DNA of 61,358 nucleotides from Brachyspira innocens ATCC 29796 (GTDB lineage Bacteria; Spirochaetota; Brachyspiria; Brachyspirales; Brachyspiraceae): NCBI RefSeq assembly GCF_000384655.1, contig NZ_ARQI01000114.1, positions 1 to 61,358 of the forward strand, read 5' to 3'. Shown piece by piece: positions 1 to 8,684 of this stretch (position 1 is its first letter; each line of letters starts with the position of its first letter). The notes under the pieces were generated by a model. It saw only the letters and a program-made list of their open reading frames with translations, ran no database searches and was not told where the DNA came from. The position numbers and the translations under genes were made by a program.

Positions 1-95
1 ACACAACACACAACACACAACACACAACACACAACACACAACACACAACACACAACACACAACACACAACACACAACACACAACACACAACACAC
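1..95. repeat. 7-bp tandem repeat (acacaac), about 13.6 copies, cut by window edge
   Basis: The unit acacaac repeats without any interruption from the first base to position 95, so the true array is longer and starts outside the window. The unit length is not a multiple of three, so gain or loss of one copy shifts the reading frame. The array reads without stop codons into the outer-membrane barrel gene that follows, whereas the other two frames stop at 98-100 and 106-108. That is the layout of a slipped-strand contingency locus. Confidence 0.97.
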
Positions 96-1400
96 TATAA
101 AAAGTTAATACCCATAGCAAAAATTTTTTACTTCTCTTGTTTTTGTATTATGTTAATCAGTGTCATTAAATACAATGCATATTCTCAGACAACAAATACT
201 AATAATATAAAAAGATACGGACAATTATCAGCCTCTTTAGAAATGGTAGCATACGGAAGAATGAGCGATCTTATAGAACAGACTGGAAATGAGGATACAT
301 TGGGAGTACTCTTATACGGAGATTTAAACTACATAAAAGAATATAAATATGCTTATATAGAGGCTAATATGAATGTAAGATTTTATGAGCCATTATCTCA
401 TAAAGCAAGATTTTATAAGGATATGTCTCCTCCAGTATTTGATTTTTCAAAGATGAATATATTTGTAAATTTCAAATATGTAGGGATAAGAGTAGGAGTT
501 TTAGAACCATATACAAAAAATATACCGATGACTTCATACTTCCCTACCCTATTTTATTATCATACAGTAAGCAGCAATAAAGCAACTGTACTTTCTGGAC
601 CAAGAGATATGCCTATAGGATATGATACTCAGTTTATACCAAGATACGATACTGGATTAATGGTAGAAGCCAATTTCTTTGGGGTATTTATAGGTGTAGG
701 AATGGTTAATGGTGAAATGGGACTTGATGCTAATTCTTCTAAAGGACTTATGGCTAAGGTAGCATACAGCAATGACTATGTAAATACTGGAGTAGCTGGC
801 ATAGTTACAGAAATAGGTTCTCAGCCAATCAAAGAATGGGGAGACAGCATTAATGCATTTTTTTACTTTAGAAATGGAAGAGATGGAAGATTTACTGTAG
901 GAATTGAGGGTTTTTGGTTCAGACATGGTATAAGAGTATATAATCAATATTTCCCCGGTGAAGATAATACAAATACTCCTCATTTTAATGACGGATATTA
1001 TACTGATTTTTCTGTGCAGACATTTAACGGATCAAAACCATATTACGGAATGAGCGGATTTATATTCTTTGAAGCCAGAAGATTATGGAAATTTGATATA
1101 ACAGCACATTTCGGTGTACATGATAATAATATATATTCAAATGCAGAAGATATTTATCAGCTTAAATACAGAGCTTTCTTAAGAATAACTTTTAATATAA
1201 CTGATGATTTCAAAATTATGCTTTCTGATACTTTTACCTATGACCCAGTATACAAAAATAATTATCAATATTATGAATTAGAAAATAGAAACCAAGTTGG
1301 AGTTATATCATATAATGAAAAAAATGGACACTATACAGTAGATAATGATTTTTATTTAGGTTTAAGCTTTAAATTCGGCGGTGTATGGGGAAACAAATAA
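3..1400 (+). CDS. Outer-membrane beta-barrel (porin-like) protein, 5' end outside window
   Basis: A protein of more than 416 residues rich in Tyr, Phe, Gly and alternating hydrophobic strands, with many short aromatic-ended strands and a C-terminal strand LGLSFKFGG, as in spirochaete outer-membrane barrels. The first ATG is at 150, but it falls in the middle of a hydrophobic segment and has no ribosome site. The frame stays open upstream: codons 96-185 give YKK, a hydrophobic run, and AYS before Gln, a good signal peptide with a peptidase site. The true start therefore probably lies upstream of or inside the 7-bp repeat, which would be translated as Thr/His/Gln/Asn repeats ahead of the signal sequence. 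Function (adhesin, porin or antigen) is not identifiable. Use of ATG 150 would leave a poor signal peptide. Confidence 0.75.
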   Translation, partial: TTHNTQHTTHNTQHTTHNTQHTTHNTQHTTHYKKLIPIAKIFYFSCFCIMLISVIKYNAYSQTTNTNNIKRYGQLSASLEMVAYGRMSDLIEQTGNEDTLGVLLYGDLNYIKEYKYAYIEANMNVRFYEPLSHKARFYKDMSPPVFDFSKMNIFVNFKYVGIRVGVLEPYTKNIPMTSYFPTLFYYHTVSSNKATVLSGPRDMPIGYDTQFIPRYDTGLMVEANFFGVFIGVGMVNGEMGLDANSSKGLMAKVAYSNDYVNTGVAGIVTEIGSQPIKEWGDSINAFFYFRNGRDGRFTVGIEGFWFRHGIRVYNQYFPGEDNTNTPHFNDGYYTDFSVQTFNGSKPYYGMSGFIFFEARRLWKFDITAHFGVHDNNIYSNAEDIYQLKYRAFLRITFNITDDFKIMLSDTFTYDPVYKNNYQYYELENRNQVGVISYNEKNGHYTVDNDFYLGLSFKFGGVWGNK

Positions 1401-1541
1401 TTACAATAAAAAATAATAATCATTGCTTAATATGATTTGTTTTAGATTTGTTTATAATAATCGCATGATATTATAAATAAATTTAAAATAATCATAAATT
1501 ATAACTTTATTTTTTTATATATATAATTTATAATACTTGCT

Positions 1542-2687
1542 ATGAAAAAAATAGATTTAAATAATATAAATAGAATAGTATTCAAATTCGGAACTAATGT
1601 TTTAAGAAATGATGAAGGATATATTTCTCTAGCCAGAATATATTCTTTCATAGAGGCTATAGCAAAATTTCATAGAATGGGCAAAGAAGTATTGATAGTT
1701 ACTTCTGGAGCAGTAGGACTTGGGGCTAAAAAAATTAATGTGCAGGATTTAGACGAAGTAGCTTTAAAACAAGCCTGTGCTGCTATAGGACAGTCTCAGC
1801 TTATGTCTATATATGAAGACGGATTTTCAAAATTTGATATAGTTACAGCTCAAATACTTCTTACCGAAGAAGATTTTTCAAACAGAAGAAGATATCTTAA
1901 TCTTCATTCTACTTTGAATATGCTTTTAAAATATAAAGTTGTACCTATAATAAATGAAAATGATACCGTATCAAGTGATGAGCTTAAACAATTATATGAT
2001 GTTACTCAGGTAAGTTTTTCTGATAATGATAAACTCTCTGCTTTAGTAGCAAGCGAACTTGATGCTGATTTGCTTATAATACTTTCAGATATTAACGGTC
2101 TTTATGATGATAACCCTAAAACCAATCCAAATGCCAAATTTATACATGAAGTATTTGAAGTTACCAAAGAAATAGAAAATCTTGGTCTTGACGCTTCTAA
2201 AGGCGGAAGAGGAGGAATGAAAACAAAACTTCAGGCTGCTAAAATAGTTACTAGGTCTGGATGTGCTTTATTTATAGCAAATGGTAAAAAACCTAATGTA
2301 CTTAATAACATATTTGAAAGCGAAGATAAAACTATATTCTACCCTGTAGAAGAAACTAATGAACTTCCTACAAAAAAAAGATGGATTGCTTATGCCACAA
2401 CTATAATAGGAAAATTAAAAGTAAATGCAGGTGCTAAAAAGGCTGTACTTGAAAAAGAATCAAGCCTTCTTCCTATAGGTGTGACAAAGGTAATTAATAG
2501 TTTCAAAAAAGGCGATATAGTAAGCATTATAGACGAAGATGGAAATGAATTTGCAAGAGGAATAATTAATTACAGTTCTGATGATGTAGAAAAAATAATC
2601 GGTCATCATTCTGATGATATATTAAAAATATTAGGCTATAAAAATTATGATGCTGTTATTACCAGAGATCATATAGTAATATTATAA
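1542..2687 (+). CDS. proB: Glutamate 5-kinase
   Basis: First step of proline synthesis: ATP-dependent phosphorylation of glutamate in the cytoplasm. The 381 residues match full-length ProB. An amino-acid-kinase domain covers about residues 1-260, with KFGTNVL at the N-terminus, the VTSGAVGLG loop, the INENDTV substrate segment and KGGRGGMKTKLQAA near 220-235. A C-terminal PUA domain follows, including the conserved FKKGDIVSIID and ARGIINYSS segments. proC lies 1.5 kb away on the opposite strand; proA is not in the window. The last bases overlap the 3' end of the convergent galT gene. Confidence 0.96.
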   Translation: MKKIDLNNINRIVFKFGTNVLRNDEGYISLARIYSFIEAIAKFHRMGKEVLIVTSGAVGLGAKKINVQDLDEVALKQACAAIGQSQLMSIYEDGFSKFDIVTAQILLTEEDFSNRRRYLNLHSTLNMLLKYKVVPIINENDTVSSDELKQLYDVTQVSFSDNDKLSALVASELDADLLIILSDINGLYDDNPKTNPNAKFIHEVFEVTKEIENLGLDASKGGRGGMKTKLQAAKIVTRSGCALFIANGKKPNVLNNIFESEDKTIFYPVEETNELPTKKRWIAYATTIIGKLKVNAGAKKAVLEKESSLLPIGVTKVINSFKKGDIVSIIDEDGNEFARGIINYSSDDVEKIIGHHSDDILKILGYKNYDAVITRDHIVIL

Positions 2688-3683
2688 AGCATTTCTCAAT
2701 TGTTCTGCTGCATCTTCTGGTGTAATAGAATTAATAAATACTCCGCTTCCTAATTCATAGCCTGCAAGTTTACTCATTTTAGGCATTATATCCAAAAACC
2801 AATGGCTGGAATACTTATATTTATCATTAAACACAGGTAAAAGAGTATGAAGTACATAATTAAAACTCACTTCGCCTAGAAGTTTATATAATCTGTCAAA
2901 GATATTTTTAAGTATAGAAGCAAAATCAAGTATATTCGGACTTGAAGCGTATATTATACTATTAGAGTGATGTTTAGGCATTATATATATTTGATAAGGA
3001 GACCTTGAAGCAAAAGGAGCAATGGCTATAAAATTATTATTTTCATATATTACCCTTTCATTAAGTTTCTTTTCTTCTGAAATAATATCGCAATATACGC
3101 ATCTATTATTTTCATTATAATACTCAAAAGAACCGTTAATTTCATCTAACATTTGAACTGGTATAAAAGGAGTTGTTATAATCTGTGAGTGAGAATGTGA
3201 AAGACTAGCGCCCGCTTCAGGACCAAAATTTTTAAAATGAAGACTATACAGCATACCTTCATTTTTACCCAAGTCTCTAAGTCTCATCATAACTGCTTTG
3301 AAAATATAGAAAAAATCTTCAGTTTGGGCATGATAAAAATTAAAATAATGATTAGGGTGTTCTATGATAACATCATGGAAGCCCTTAGAACTGCTGGCAC
3401 AAAAAAGGCTGTTTTCTTTAGGCAGTTCATTTTGATGTGTCTCAGATATTATAGGATATTTATTTGGTACTATTCTAACCTGCCAAATCTCTTCCTGTTC
3501 AGCATAAACTGTATAAACAGGGTCTGGAGTTTTCATCTCGTGACCTCTGCAAAAAGGACAGCTTAGTTCAGAATTGACTACATGCTTTTCATTCAAATTA
3601 ACATAATCACTAGGCCTTCCTGTTCTTTCTGCTGAAATGATAACAGACTGCTTAGTTACAGGATCTTTGCGTATATGAGGCAT
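2682..3683 (-). CDS. galT: Galactose-1-phosphate uridylyltransferase family protein
   Basis: Leloir-pathway nucleotidyltransferase of the HIT superfamily, exchanging UMP between UDP-glucose and galactose-1-phosphate. The 333 residues carry a CPFC zinc pair near residue 42, a second pair CVYC near 196, and the catalytic histidine triad-like segment SHSHSQ near 163-168 in place of the more common HPHGQ. The C-terminal half keeps the second HIT-like repeat (APFASRSPYQIYIMPKHH). It starts 8 bp after the response-regulator gene and is probably cotranscribed with it. The related ADP-glucose phosphorylase is an alternative I cannot exclude. Confidence 0.82.
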   Translation of the reverse strand: MPHIRKDPVTKQSVIISAERTGRPSDYVNLNEKHVVNSELSCPFCRGHEMKTPDPVYTVYAEQEEIWQVRIVPNKYPIISETHQNELPKENSLFCASSSKGFHDVIIEHPNHYFNFYHAQTEDFFYIFKAVMMRLRDLGKNEGMLYSLHFKNFGPEAGASLSHSHSQIITTPFIPVQMLDEINGSFEYYNENNRCVYCDIISEEKKLNERVIYENNNFIAIAPFASRSPYQIYIMPKHHSNSIIYASSPNILDFASILKNIFDRLYKLLGEVSFNYVLHTLLPVFNDKYKYSSHWFLDIMPKMSKLAGYELGSGVFINSITPEDAAEQLRNAL

Positions 3684-3690
3684 AAATTAT

Positions 3691-4053
3691 TTAACCTATA
3701 AGTCTTTTTATTTTGTCCTTAATCTCTGTAAGATTGCCTGATTTTAATATATAACCATCAGCATTCCAAACAGAAAACTCATGTCTATAATTATTATATG
3801 CTGTACATATTATTATAGGCAGCTCTCTATGCTTTTCTCTAACTTTAGCCAAAAAATCTAATCCGTCCATTTTAGGCATTCTTATATCTAAAGTTATTAA
3901 ATCAATATGAGGAGTACCTTTATCAAGCATTTCTAAGGCTTCTTCTCCGCTGTCTGTAGATACTACATCATAGCCTTCATCTTTAAACTCTTCCTCAAAC
4001 AGAGTTCTAATGCTTTTTTCATCGTCTAAAACTAATATTGTCTTTTTAGGCAT
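3691..4053 (-). CDS. Receiver-only (CheY-like) response regulator
   Basis: A stand-alone phosphoacceptor domain of 120 residues with no output domain. The acidic pair sits in VLDDEKS at the N-terminus, the phosphoacceptor Asp in TLDIRMPKMDG, the conserved Thr in ICTA and the Lys in ILKSG. A longer reading from 4065 adds four residues, but a GGAG lies just upstream of the ATG at 4053, so 4053 is the likelier start. No histidine kinase or Che gene is nearby; it precedes galT by 8 bp. It could act in chemotaxis, as a phosphate sink, or through protein contacts. Confidence 0.9.
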   Translation of the reverse strand: MPKKTILVLDDEKSIRTLFEEEFKDEGYDVVSTDSGEEALEMLDKGTPHIDLITLDIRMPKMDGLDFLAKVREKHRELPIIICTAYNNYRHEFSVWNADGYILKSGNLTEIKDKIKRLIG

Positions 4054-4191
4054 ATTTTTCTCCATATATCTTATATTGATATTATAATAATTGAATTAAA
4101 AAAGTCAAATAGAATTTTTCAATTTGATTATTATAATTTTATATATTATGACAAAAAAATCATACTATACATGTATATTATAACACAATTT

Positions 4192-4983
4192 TTACTTTTT
4201 TTCACTTTCTATAGATTTATTATAGCTTGCAATAATACTTTCTATAAGACCGCTTCTCATACATTTTTCTTCAAGGACTTCAACACCTTTAATAGTAAGT
4301 CCTCCTGGAGTACACACTCCGTCTTTTAACTGTGCAGGGTGTTTTCCAGATTCTAATACCATAGCACCAGTACCTTTAAAAACCTGAGCAGCCATTTCTA
4401 TAGATGTTTTTCTGTCTATACCCATTAATACTCCTGCATCGCTCATAGCCTCTATTAATATATACATAAAAGCTGGTGAACAGCCTGCCATAGCATTATA
4501 GGCATGTATCTGCTCTTCTTTTATTACCTTAACCATTCCTACTCGTTTAAGCAGCTCTACAACACCATTTTCTACAACTTTATTTTCTGCTTCAACAACT
4601 GATATAAAACCATTGCATGTTTTTACTGGTGTATTAGGCATTATTCTTACAATTCTGCTTCCATTAAAAAGCCTTGATAAATCCCTCTTACTTACAGAAG
4701 CTGCAACACTTACAATAGTAGCACCAACTTTAATAGATGATGATATCTCAGCAGCCACTGCACTAACCATATAAGGTTTAACCGCTATAAATAAAACATC
4801 AGCCTCACTTGCCACTTTTCTATTATCTGTATAAACTTTTATTCCAAGATTTTTTTCAAGATAATCTTTTTTTTCCATTGTCTTTACGCTGGCTATGATA
4901 TTAGTGTACTCTATTCCAGATTTTATAAAGCCTTCTATTAAAGCTCCTCCCATAGCACCAGCACCGATAAATCCTATTATCAT
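4192..4983 (-). CDS. proC: Pyrroline-5-carboxylate reductase
   Basis: Final step of proline synthesis: NAD(P)H-dependent reduction of pyrroline-5-carboxylate. The 263 residues are full length. The Rossmann motif GFIGAGAMGGALIEG opens the protein, VFIAVKPYMV follows near 70, the MPNTP loop is near 118, and the C-terminal dimer domain has the signature segment ending in TPGGLTIKG. A strong AGGAG precedes the ATG. It is a single gene, with a 126-bp gap to the response-regulator gene downstream. With proB it suggests the cell makes proline from glutamate. Confidence 0.96.
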   Translation of the reverse strand: MIIGFIGAGAMGGALIEGFIKSGIEYTNIIASVKTMEKKDYLEKNLGIKVYTDNRKVASEADVLFIAVKPYMVSAVAAEISSSIKVGATIVSVAASVSKRDLSRLFNGSRIVRIMPNTPVKTCNGFISVVEAENKVVENGVVELLKRVGMVKVIKEEQIHAYNAMAGCSPAFMYILIEAMSDAGVLMGIDRKTSIEMAAQVFKGTGAMVLESGKHPAQLKDGVCTPGGLTIKGVEVLEEKCMRSGLIESIIASYNKSIESEKK

Positions 4984-5083
4984 ATTTAATCTCCTTTTTA
5001 ATATAATTTTATAGTATCTAATTTTATAAACTAATAAAAATTACAAATAGTAAATAATATTTTTGATATATTATTTTTAAAAC

Positions 5084-5500
5084 TTAAGAAGGATCTATTA
5101 CAAACATAGTCGCTATCATTTTAGCAAGCATATTATCTTCTTCATCTTTGATAACTGATTATACTATTATTAACTTTTTTCCAGCACTTAAAACTTCTCC
5201 AACAGCTATTACTTTTTTTGCAACAACAGGCTTTAAGTAATGTATTTTAAGTTCAGAAGTCACTATTTTATACCCTTCTTCAAGCATACTTGCAGCTGCA
5301 TGTCCGCCTGCAGTATCAGCTAATGCCGCAACCATTCCTCCATGCATATATCCTAAATATTGAGAAAACTCTTTTTTATTTTCGCATGATATAATAACTT
5401 TTCCTCTCTCTATATGCTCAAGTTTCATTCCGACAAAAGATAAAAAATCCTGTGAATAAAATCTCTTTTCAACCTTTTTAAACATCTCTTCATTAGTCAT
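5084..5500 (-). pseudogene. PaaI-type hotdog thioesterase interrupted by an in-frame TAA
   Basis: Residues 1-113 form a hotdog-fold acyl-CoA thioesterase with the usual GYMHGGMVAALADTAGGHAA catalytic helix region and the SELKIHYLKP strand. Translation stops at a TAA at 5159-5161. The same frame then continues 24 codons (SVIKDEEDNMLAKMIATMFVIDPS) to a second TAA at 5084. This continuation is exactly the missing last strands of the fold, and the restored length of 138 fits the family. So a single nonsense change, or a sequencing error, cut the gene. The stop is TAA, not TGA, so it is not a selenocysteine codon despite the sel genes in this window. Whether the 113-residue product folds is unknown. 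Confidence 0.8.
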
Positions 5501-5849
5501 ATTATTATAAAAACTCCTCTTACTAAAAATTATTTCTATATATTACACCATATTACACTATAATAACAATTATAACGATTTTAAACAATCTTTTATATGA
5601 TATTGTGAAAAAACTTTTTTGACAGATAAAATAATAGCTTTAACATAACATTATAACCATTTCAATTTTATGCAGTAATATTATTTTATACACTAAAATA
5701 TTATAAATAACTTTTCAGTTTTTAAACATACAAATAAAAAAATCAGTATAAAAATAAAATCAAATAAATTATTAATAACATTCAATAGTCATATTTTATA
5801 TAAAAAATAAAATATGTTGTAATAAATAACGCAAATATTATTTATTAAA
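5501..5849. other. Intergenic gap, nothing recognised
   Basis: About 350 bases of very AT-rich spacer between two leftward genes. It contains the ribosome site of the thioesterase gene near 5510 and a lone TTGACA near 5620 pointing right with no gene to serve. I see no ORF with protein-like composition, no RNA gene and no strong hairpin. Confidence 0.6.
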
Positions 5850-6779
5850 TTATAAATTTTCTATTTCTTTTATACTCAAGCCTGTGTTATCGCTTATAAA
5901 CTTTATATCTAAACCAGATTTTTTTAAATTTTTAGCTATTGCTATTTTGTTTTTTTCAATACCTTTTTCAATACCTTTTTCAATACCTTCTTTAATACCC
6001 TCTTCTTTAGCCTTCTTTATATCTAACTCTATACTCTTATTAAAAAAGTAAGTATCCACTTCTCTCTTTTTATATTTATCCATTACTGGGCTATCATTGA
6101 CAAATGTATGACACTTCTTTTCTACTTCTTCAAATATAGTATTTTCTTTCATCAAGACTGACATATCTTCCCCCTTAAAAAATTTTATCCAAGAAATAAA
6201 TTCTTTATGTATATTGTCTATATTTTCTATTACAGAAATGTCTTTTGAATTGAATTTAGGAAGTTCAAGGAAATGCAATTGACAATGATCTGTGAGAATT
6301 TTATTATTATTTAACTCTTTTAATACATAACAGCTATGCACTTTATCTTCATCTGTAAGTATAAAATTTGTAATATTGATGCTTACAGTTGGTTTTAATT
6401 CATCATAAAAAGATCCTCTATTTAAACTAGAGCTATAATTATAAGCCCAATAGTATAAAGCTCTTTTTATAAAATCTTCATTTCCCCTAGACTGTATCTC
6501 TATTAAAACAGTTATCCCTGTTTCTGTTGTTGCTTTTATATCAACTATAGACTCTTTTTCATCGTAATTTTTTGCTATGTTAAATGGATTAAGTATTTCT
6601 ATTTTCTTAAAAGTTTCAAAGTTTAAATCTTTAAATACGGCATTAATAAAGTTTAAAGCTATATGTTCATTACCGACATGCGAAAATAAATAGCGTATAA
6701 AATAGTCATTGATTCTATTTAAATTATCAACTGTAACAGGTTCATTTAATATATGTTTTAATCTATCTAAATCTTTCAT
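5850..6779 (-). CDS. Rpn-like PD-(D/E)XK nuclease family protein (putative transposase family)
   Basis: About 309 residues resembling the Rpn/YhgA-like recombination-promoting nuclease family. The PD-(D/E)XK core is seen as SIVDIKATTETGITVLIEIQSRG (near 75-98), giving the catalytic Asp and the E-x-Q pair, followed by the KRALYYWAYNYS helix typical of the family. The C-terminus has a short charged repeat (EKGI)n and a predicted helix-turn segment. Translation probably starts at the ATG at 6779; an upstream TTG at 6800 would add seven residues. Members are numerous in Brachyspira-like genomes and are often isolated, as here. The biological role is uncertain. Confidence 0.78.
   Translation of the reverse strand: MKDLDRLKHILNEPVTVDNLNRINDYFIRYLFSHVGNEHIALNFINAVFKDLNFETFKKIEILNPFNIAKNYDEKESIVDIKATTETGITVLIEIQSRGNEDFIKRALYYWAYNYSSSLNRGSFYDELKPTVSINITNFILTDEDKVHSCYVLKELNNNKILTDHCQLHFLELPKFNSKDISVIENIDNIHKEFISWIKFFKGEDMSVLMKENTIFEEVEKKCHTFVNDSPVMDKYKKREVDTYFFNKSIELDIKKAKEEGIKEGIEKGIEKGIEKNKIAIAKNLKKSGLDIKFISDNTGLSIKEIENL
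5952..5999. repeat. 12-bp in-frame tandem repeat in the Rpn-like gene
   Basis: The unit tttttcaatacc occurs three times exactly and once in a diverged form. On the coding (minus) strand it encodes GIEK repeats in the C-terminal tail of the Rpn-like protein. Because the unit is 12 bp, copy-number change alters tail length and not frame. Confidence 0.85.
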
Positions 6780-6799
6780 AATTTTATTATACCTAAACA

Positions 6800-7041
6800 A
6801 TTATATTTTGTCAAAAATGATTTTTTATTAAAAAATATTTACTCGGCTTTATTCTACAAAAAATACCACTTTTTACAACCATAGAAAGTCAGCTGGATAT
6901 GACCAAAACAATACAAATCAGAACGTATTTTACAGCTATATATAAATATAATTTATAAAAAATTTAAAATATTATGTATATGATTTTAAAATTAAATAAT
7001 TTTTAAGATAATCCCGTCAAGTAGTTTTAAAATAACTTTAA
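6800..7041. repeat. Decayed relative of the miniature inverted-repeat element
   Basis: The right part (about 6981-7041) resembles the right end of the elements at 16791 and 17876: a shared ATTTTAAAATTA then ATAATTTT block and an end GTCAAGTAGTTTTAAAATAA that matches the copy ending at 17090 at 22 of 26 positions by eye. No clean left terminus or GC-rich core is seen, so the left border is a guess. It occupies the otherwise empty 338-bp gap between the Rpn-like gene and the symporter gene. Confidence 0.5.
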
Positions 7042-7117
7042 TATTAATAATAAAAACAGTGCAAATATGAATAAACATATTTACACCGTATAAATCAAAG
7101 TTTATTAATAATTAACT

Positions 7118-8506
7118 TCAAATAAAAAATTTATATATATAATTAATAATAAACATAGCAAATAATATTATAGGAAGTATATAAGTTACATAAAATCTTG
7201 ATATAACTGGAAACTTTATTCCGCTTCCAGAATCAACTTCTGTAATAAAATTATCCCAGCCCCAACCATATTTAGAAACGCAGAATATTATTATATATAT
7301 CCCTCCAAGCTCAACCAAATTATAACTTACTATAAAGTCAAATAAATCTAGGAAACTTGTATTTGCTCCCATAGGCTGTATAAATGATAATACATTAAAG
7401 CCCAAAGCAGTAGGAAGAGAACATACAAATACAACTATACCAACTACTATAGAAGCAATATTACGAGGCATTTTAAACTCAGACATAGTAAAAGCTATTA
7501 GGTTTTCAAATACAGTTACAACAGTAGTTAAAGCAGCCATTGCCAAAAATATAAAAAATAAAGTACCCCATAATCTAGCAAGAGGCATAGAATTAAATAT
7601 ATTAGGCAAAGTAACAAACGCTAAACCCGCACCTTCACCAGGATTTACATTAAAGGCAAAACAAGCTGGAAATATTACAAGACCTGAAAGAAGTGCTATT
7701 AATGTATCTAATATAACTATTATTATAGATTCATTTGTTATAGATTTTTCTTTTCCTATATAGCTTCCAAATATTGTCATGCTGCCTATTCCAATACCTA
7801 AAGTAAAAAATGCCTGACCCATTGCCGCATATATTACCTCAAATAAATTTCCTACACCGCCTTGAAAAATTTTTGATAAATCTGGAAGAAGATAAAATTT
7901 TACTCCCTCTATGGCACCTTCCAAAGTTACAGACCTTATTATTAATATTATAACTATTACAAATAATGATGACATCATAAACTTTGATGATTTTTCTACA
8001 CCTGCCTGAAGCCCCTTAAAACATATTAATGTACCTAAAAATACAGCTATAAATAAACTAATAACCATTATTTTAGGATTGGAAAGCATAGTACCAAAAA
8101 ACTGTGCAACTCCGTCCGGACTTAAGCCTAATGTAGCACCCGTTGCCATATAATAAGCATATGTAATAGTCCAGCCTGTAACACTGGTGTAAAACATCAT
8201 AAGTATAAGACAGCCAAGCATTTGAATATATCCTATTAAATGCCATTTAGAGCCTTCTTTCTCTAATACTTTATAAGAACCTGCAATATCTCTTCCGCCT
8301 GCACGTCCTATACTAAACTCCATTATAAGTATTGGCAAACCTATTACTGCTAAACATATAAGATAGATAAGAACAAAAGCAGCTCCGCCGTATTTACCTG
8401 TTATATAAGGGAATCGCCATATATTTCCAAGTCCTATAGCACATCCTGCCGACACAAGTAAAAAACCAAGCCTATTCGATAATTTTTCTCTTTTTTCATT
8501 ATGCAT
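7118..8506 (-). CDS. Neurotransmitter:sodium symporter (NSS) family transporter
   Basis: A LeuT-fold sodium-coupled importer, probably of amino acids, in the inner membrane. The 462 residues contain about 11-12 hydrophobic segments. The TM1 hallmark is clear: residues 12-35 read LGFLLVSAGCAIGLGNIWRF, with the unwound GCAIGLGN sodium and substrate site. TM6 has AMGQAFFTLGIGIGSM with the expected unwound glycine segment. A GGAG lies 9 nt before the ATG. It stands alone. The substrate cannot be deduced from sequence. Confidence 0.93.
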   Translation of the reverse strand: MHNEKREKLSNRLGFLLVSAGCAIGLGNIWRFPYITGKYGGAAFVLIYLICLAVIGLPILIMEFSIGRAGGRDIAGSYKVLEKEGSKWHLIGYIQMLGCLILMMFYTSVTGWTITYAYYMATGATLGLSPDGVAQFFGTMLSNPKIMVISLFIAVFLGTLICFKGLQAGVEKSSKFMMSSLFVIVIILIIRSVTLEGAIEGVKFYLLPDLSKIFQGGVGNLFEVIYAAMGQAFFTLGIGIGSMTIFGSYIGKEKSITNESIIIVILDTLIALLSGLVIFPACFAFNVNPGEGAGLAFVTLPNIFNSMPLARLWGTLFFIFLAMAALTTVVTVFENLIAFTMSEFKMPRNIASIVVGIVVFVCSLPTALGFNVLSFIQPMGANTSFLDLFDFIVSYNLVELGGIYIIIFCVSKYGWGWDNFITEVDSGSGIKFPVISRFYVTYILPIILFAMFIINYIYKFFI

Positions 8507-8628
8507 ATTATGAGCTCCAAAAAATTAGTATCTATATATTATACAATATTTAAATATTACTTCAAGTAGTAATATTTAAATATATGAAATTTTTTGTTAC
8601 AAACATAAAATTATTTTTTTAAATTCAT

Positions 8629-8663
8629 AAAAAAGGGATTACTAAAATAATATTAGCAATCCC
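8629..8663 (-). terminator. Rho-independent terminator of pyk
   Basis: Read on the minus strand, GGGATTGCTA pairs with TAGTAATCCC across a short AT loop with one mismatch, followed directly by six T. It sits 22 bp after the pyk stop codon. Confidence 0.85.
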
Positions 8664-8684
8664 AAACAAAATATAATATATAAA

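Noticed and set aside
1-95. The 7-bp array as a CRISPR or centromere-like repeat
   Set aside because: There are no spacers and the unit is far too short; it is a simple tandem repeat.
5159-5161. In-frame stop of the thioesterase as a selenocysteine codon
   Set aside because: The codon is TAA, not TGA, although sel genes are present in the window.
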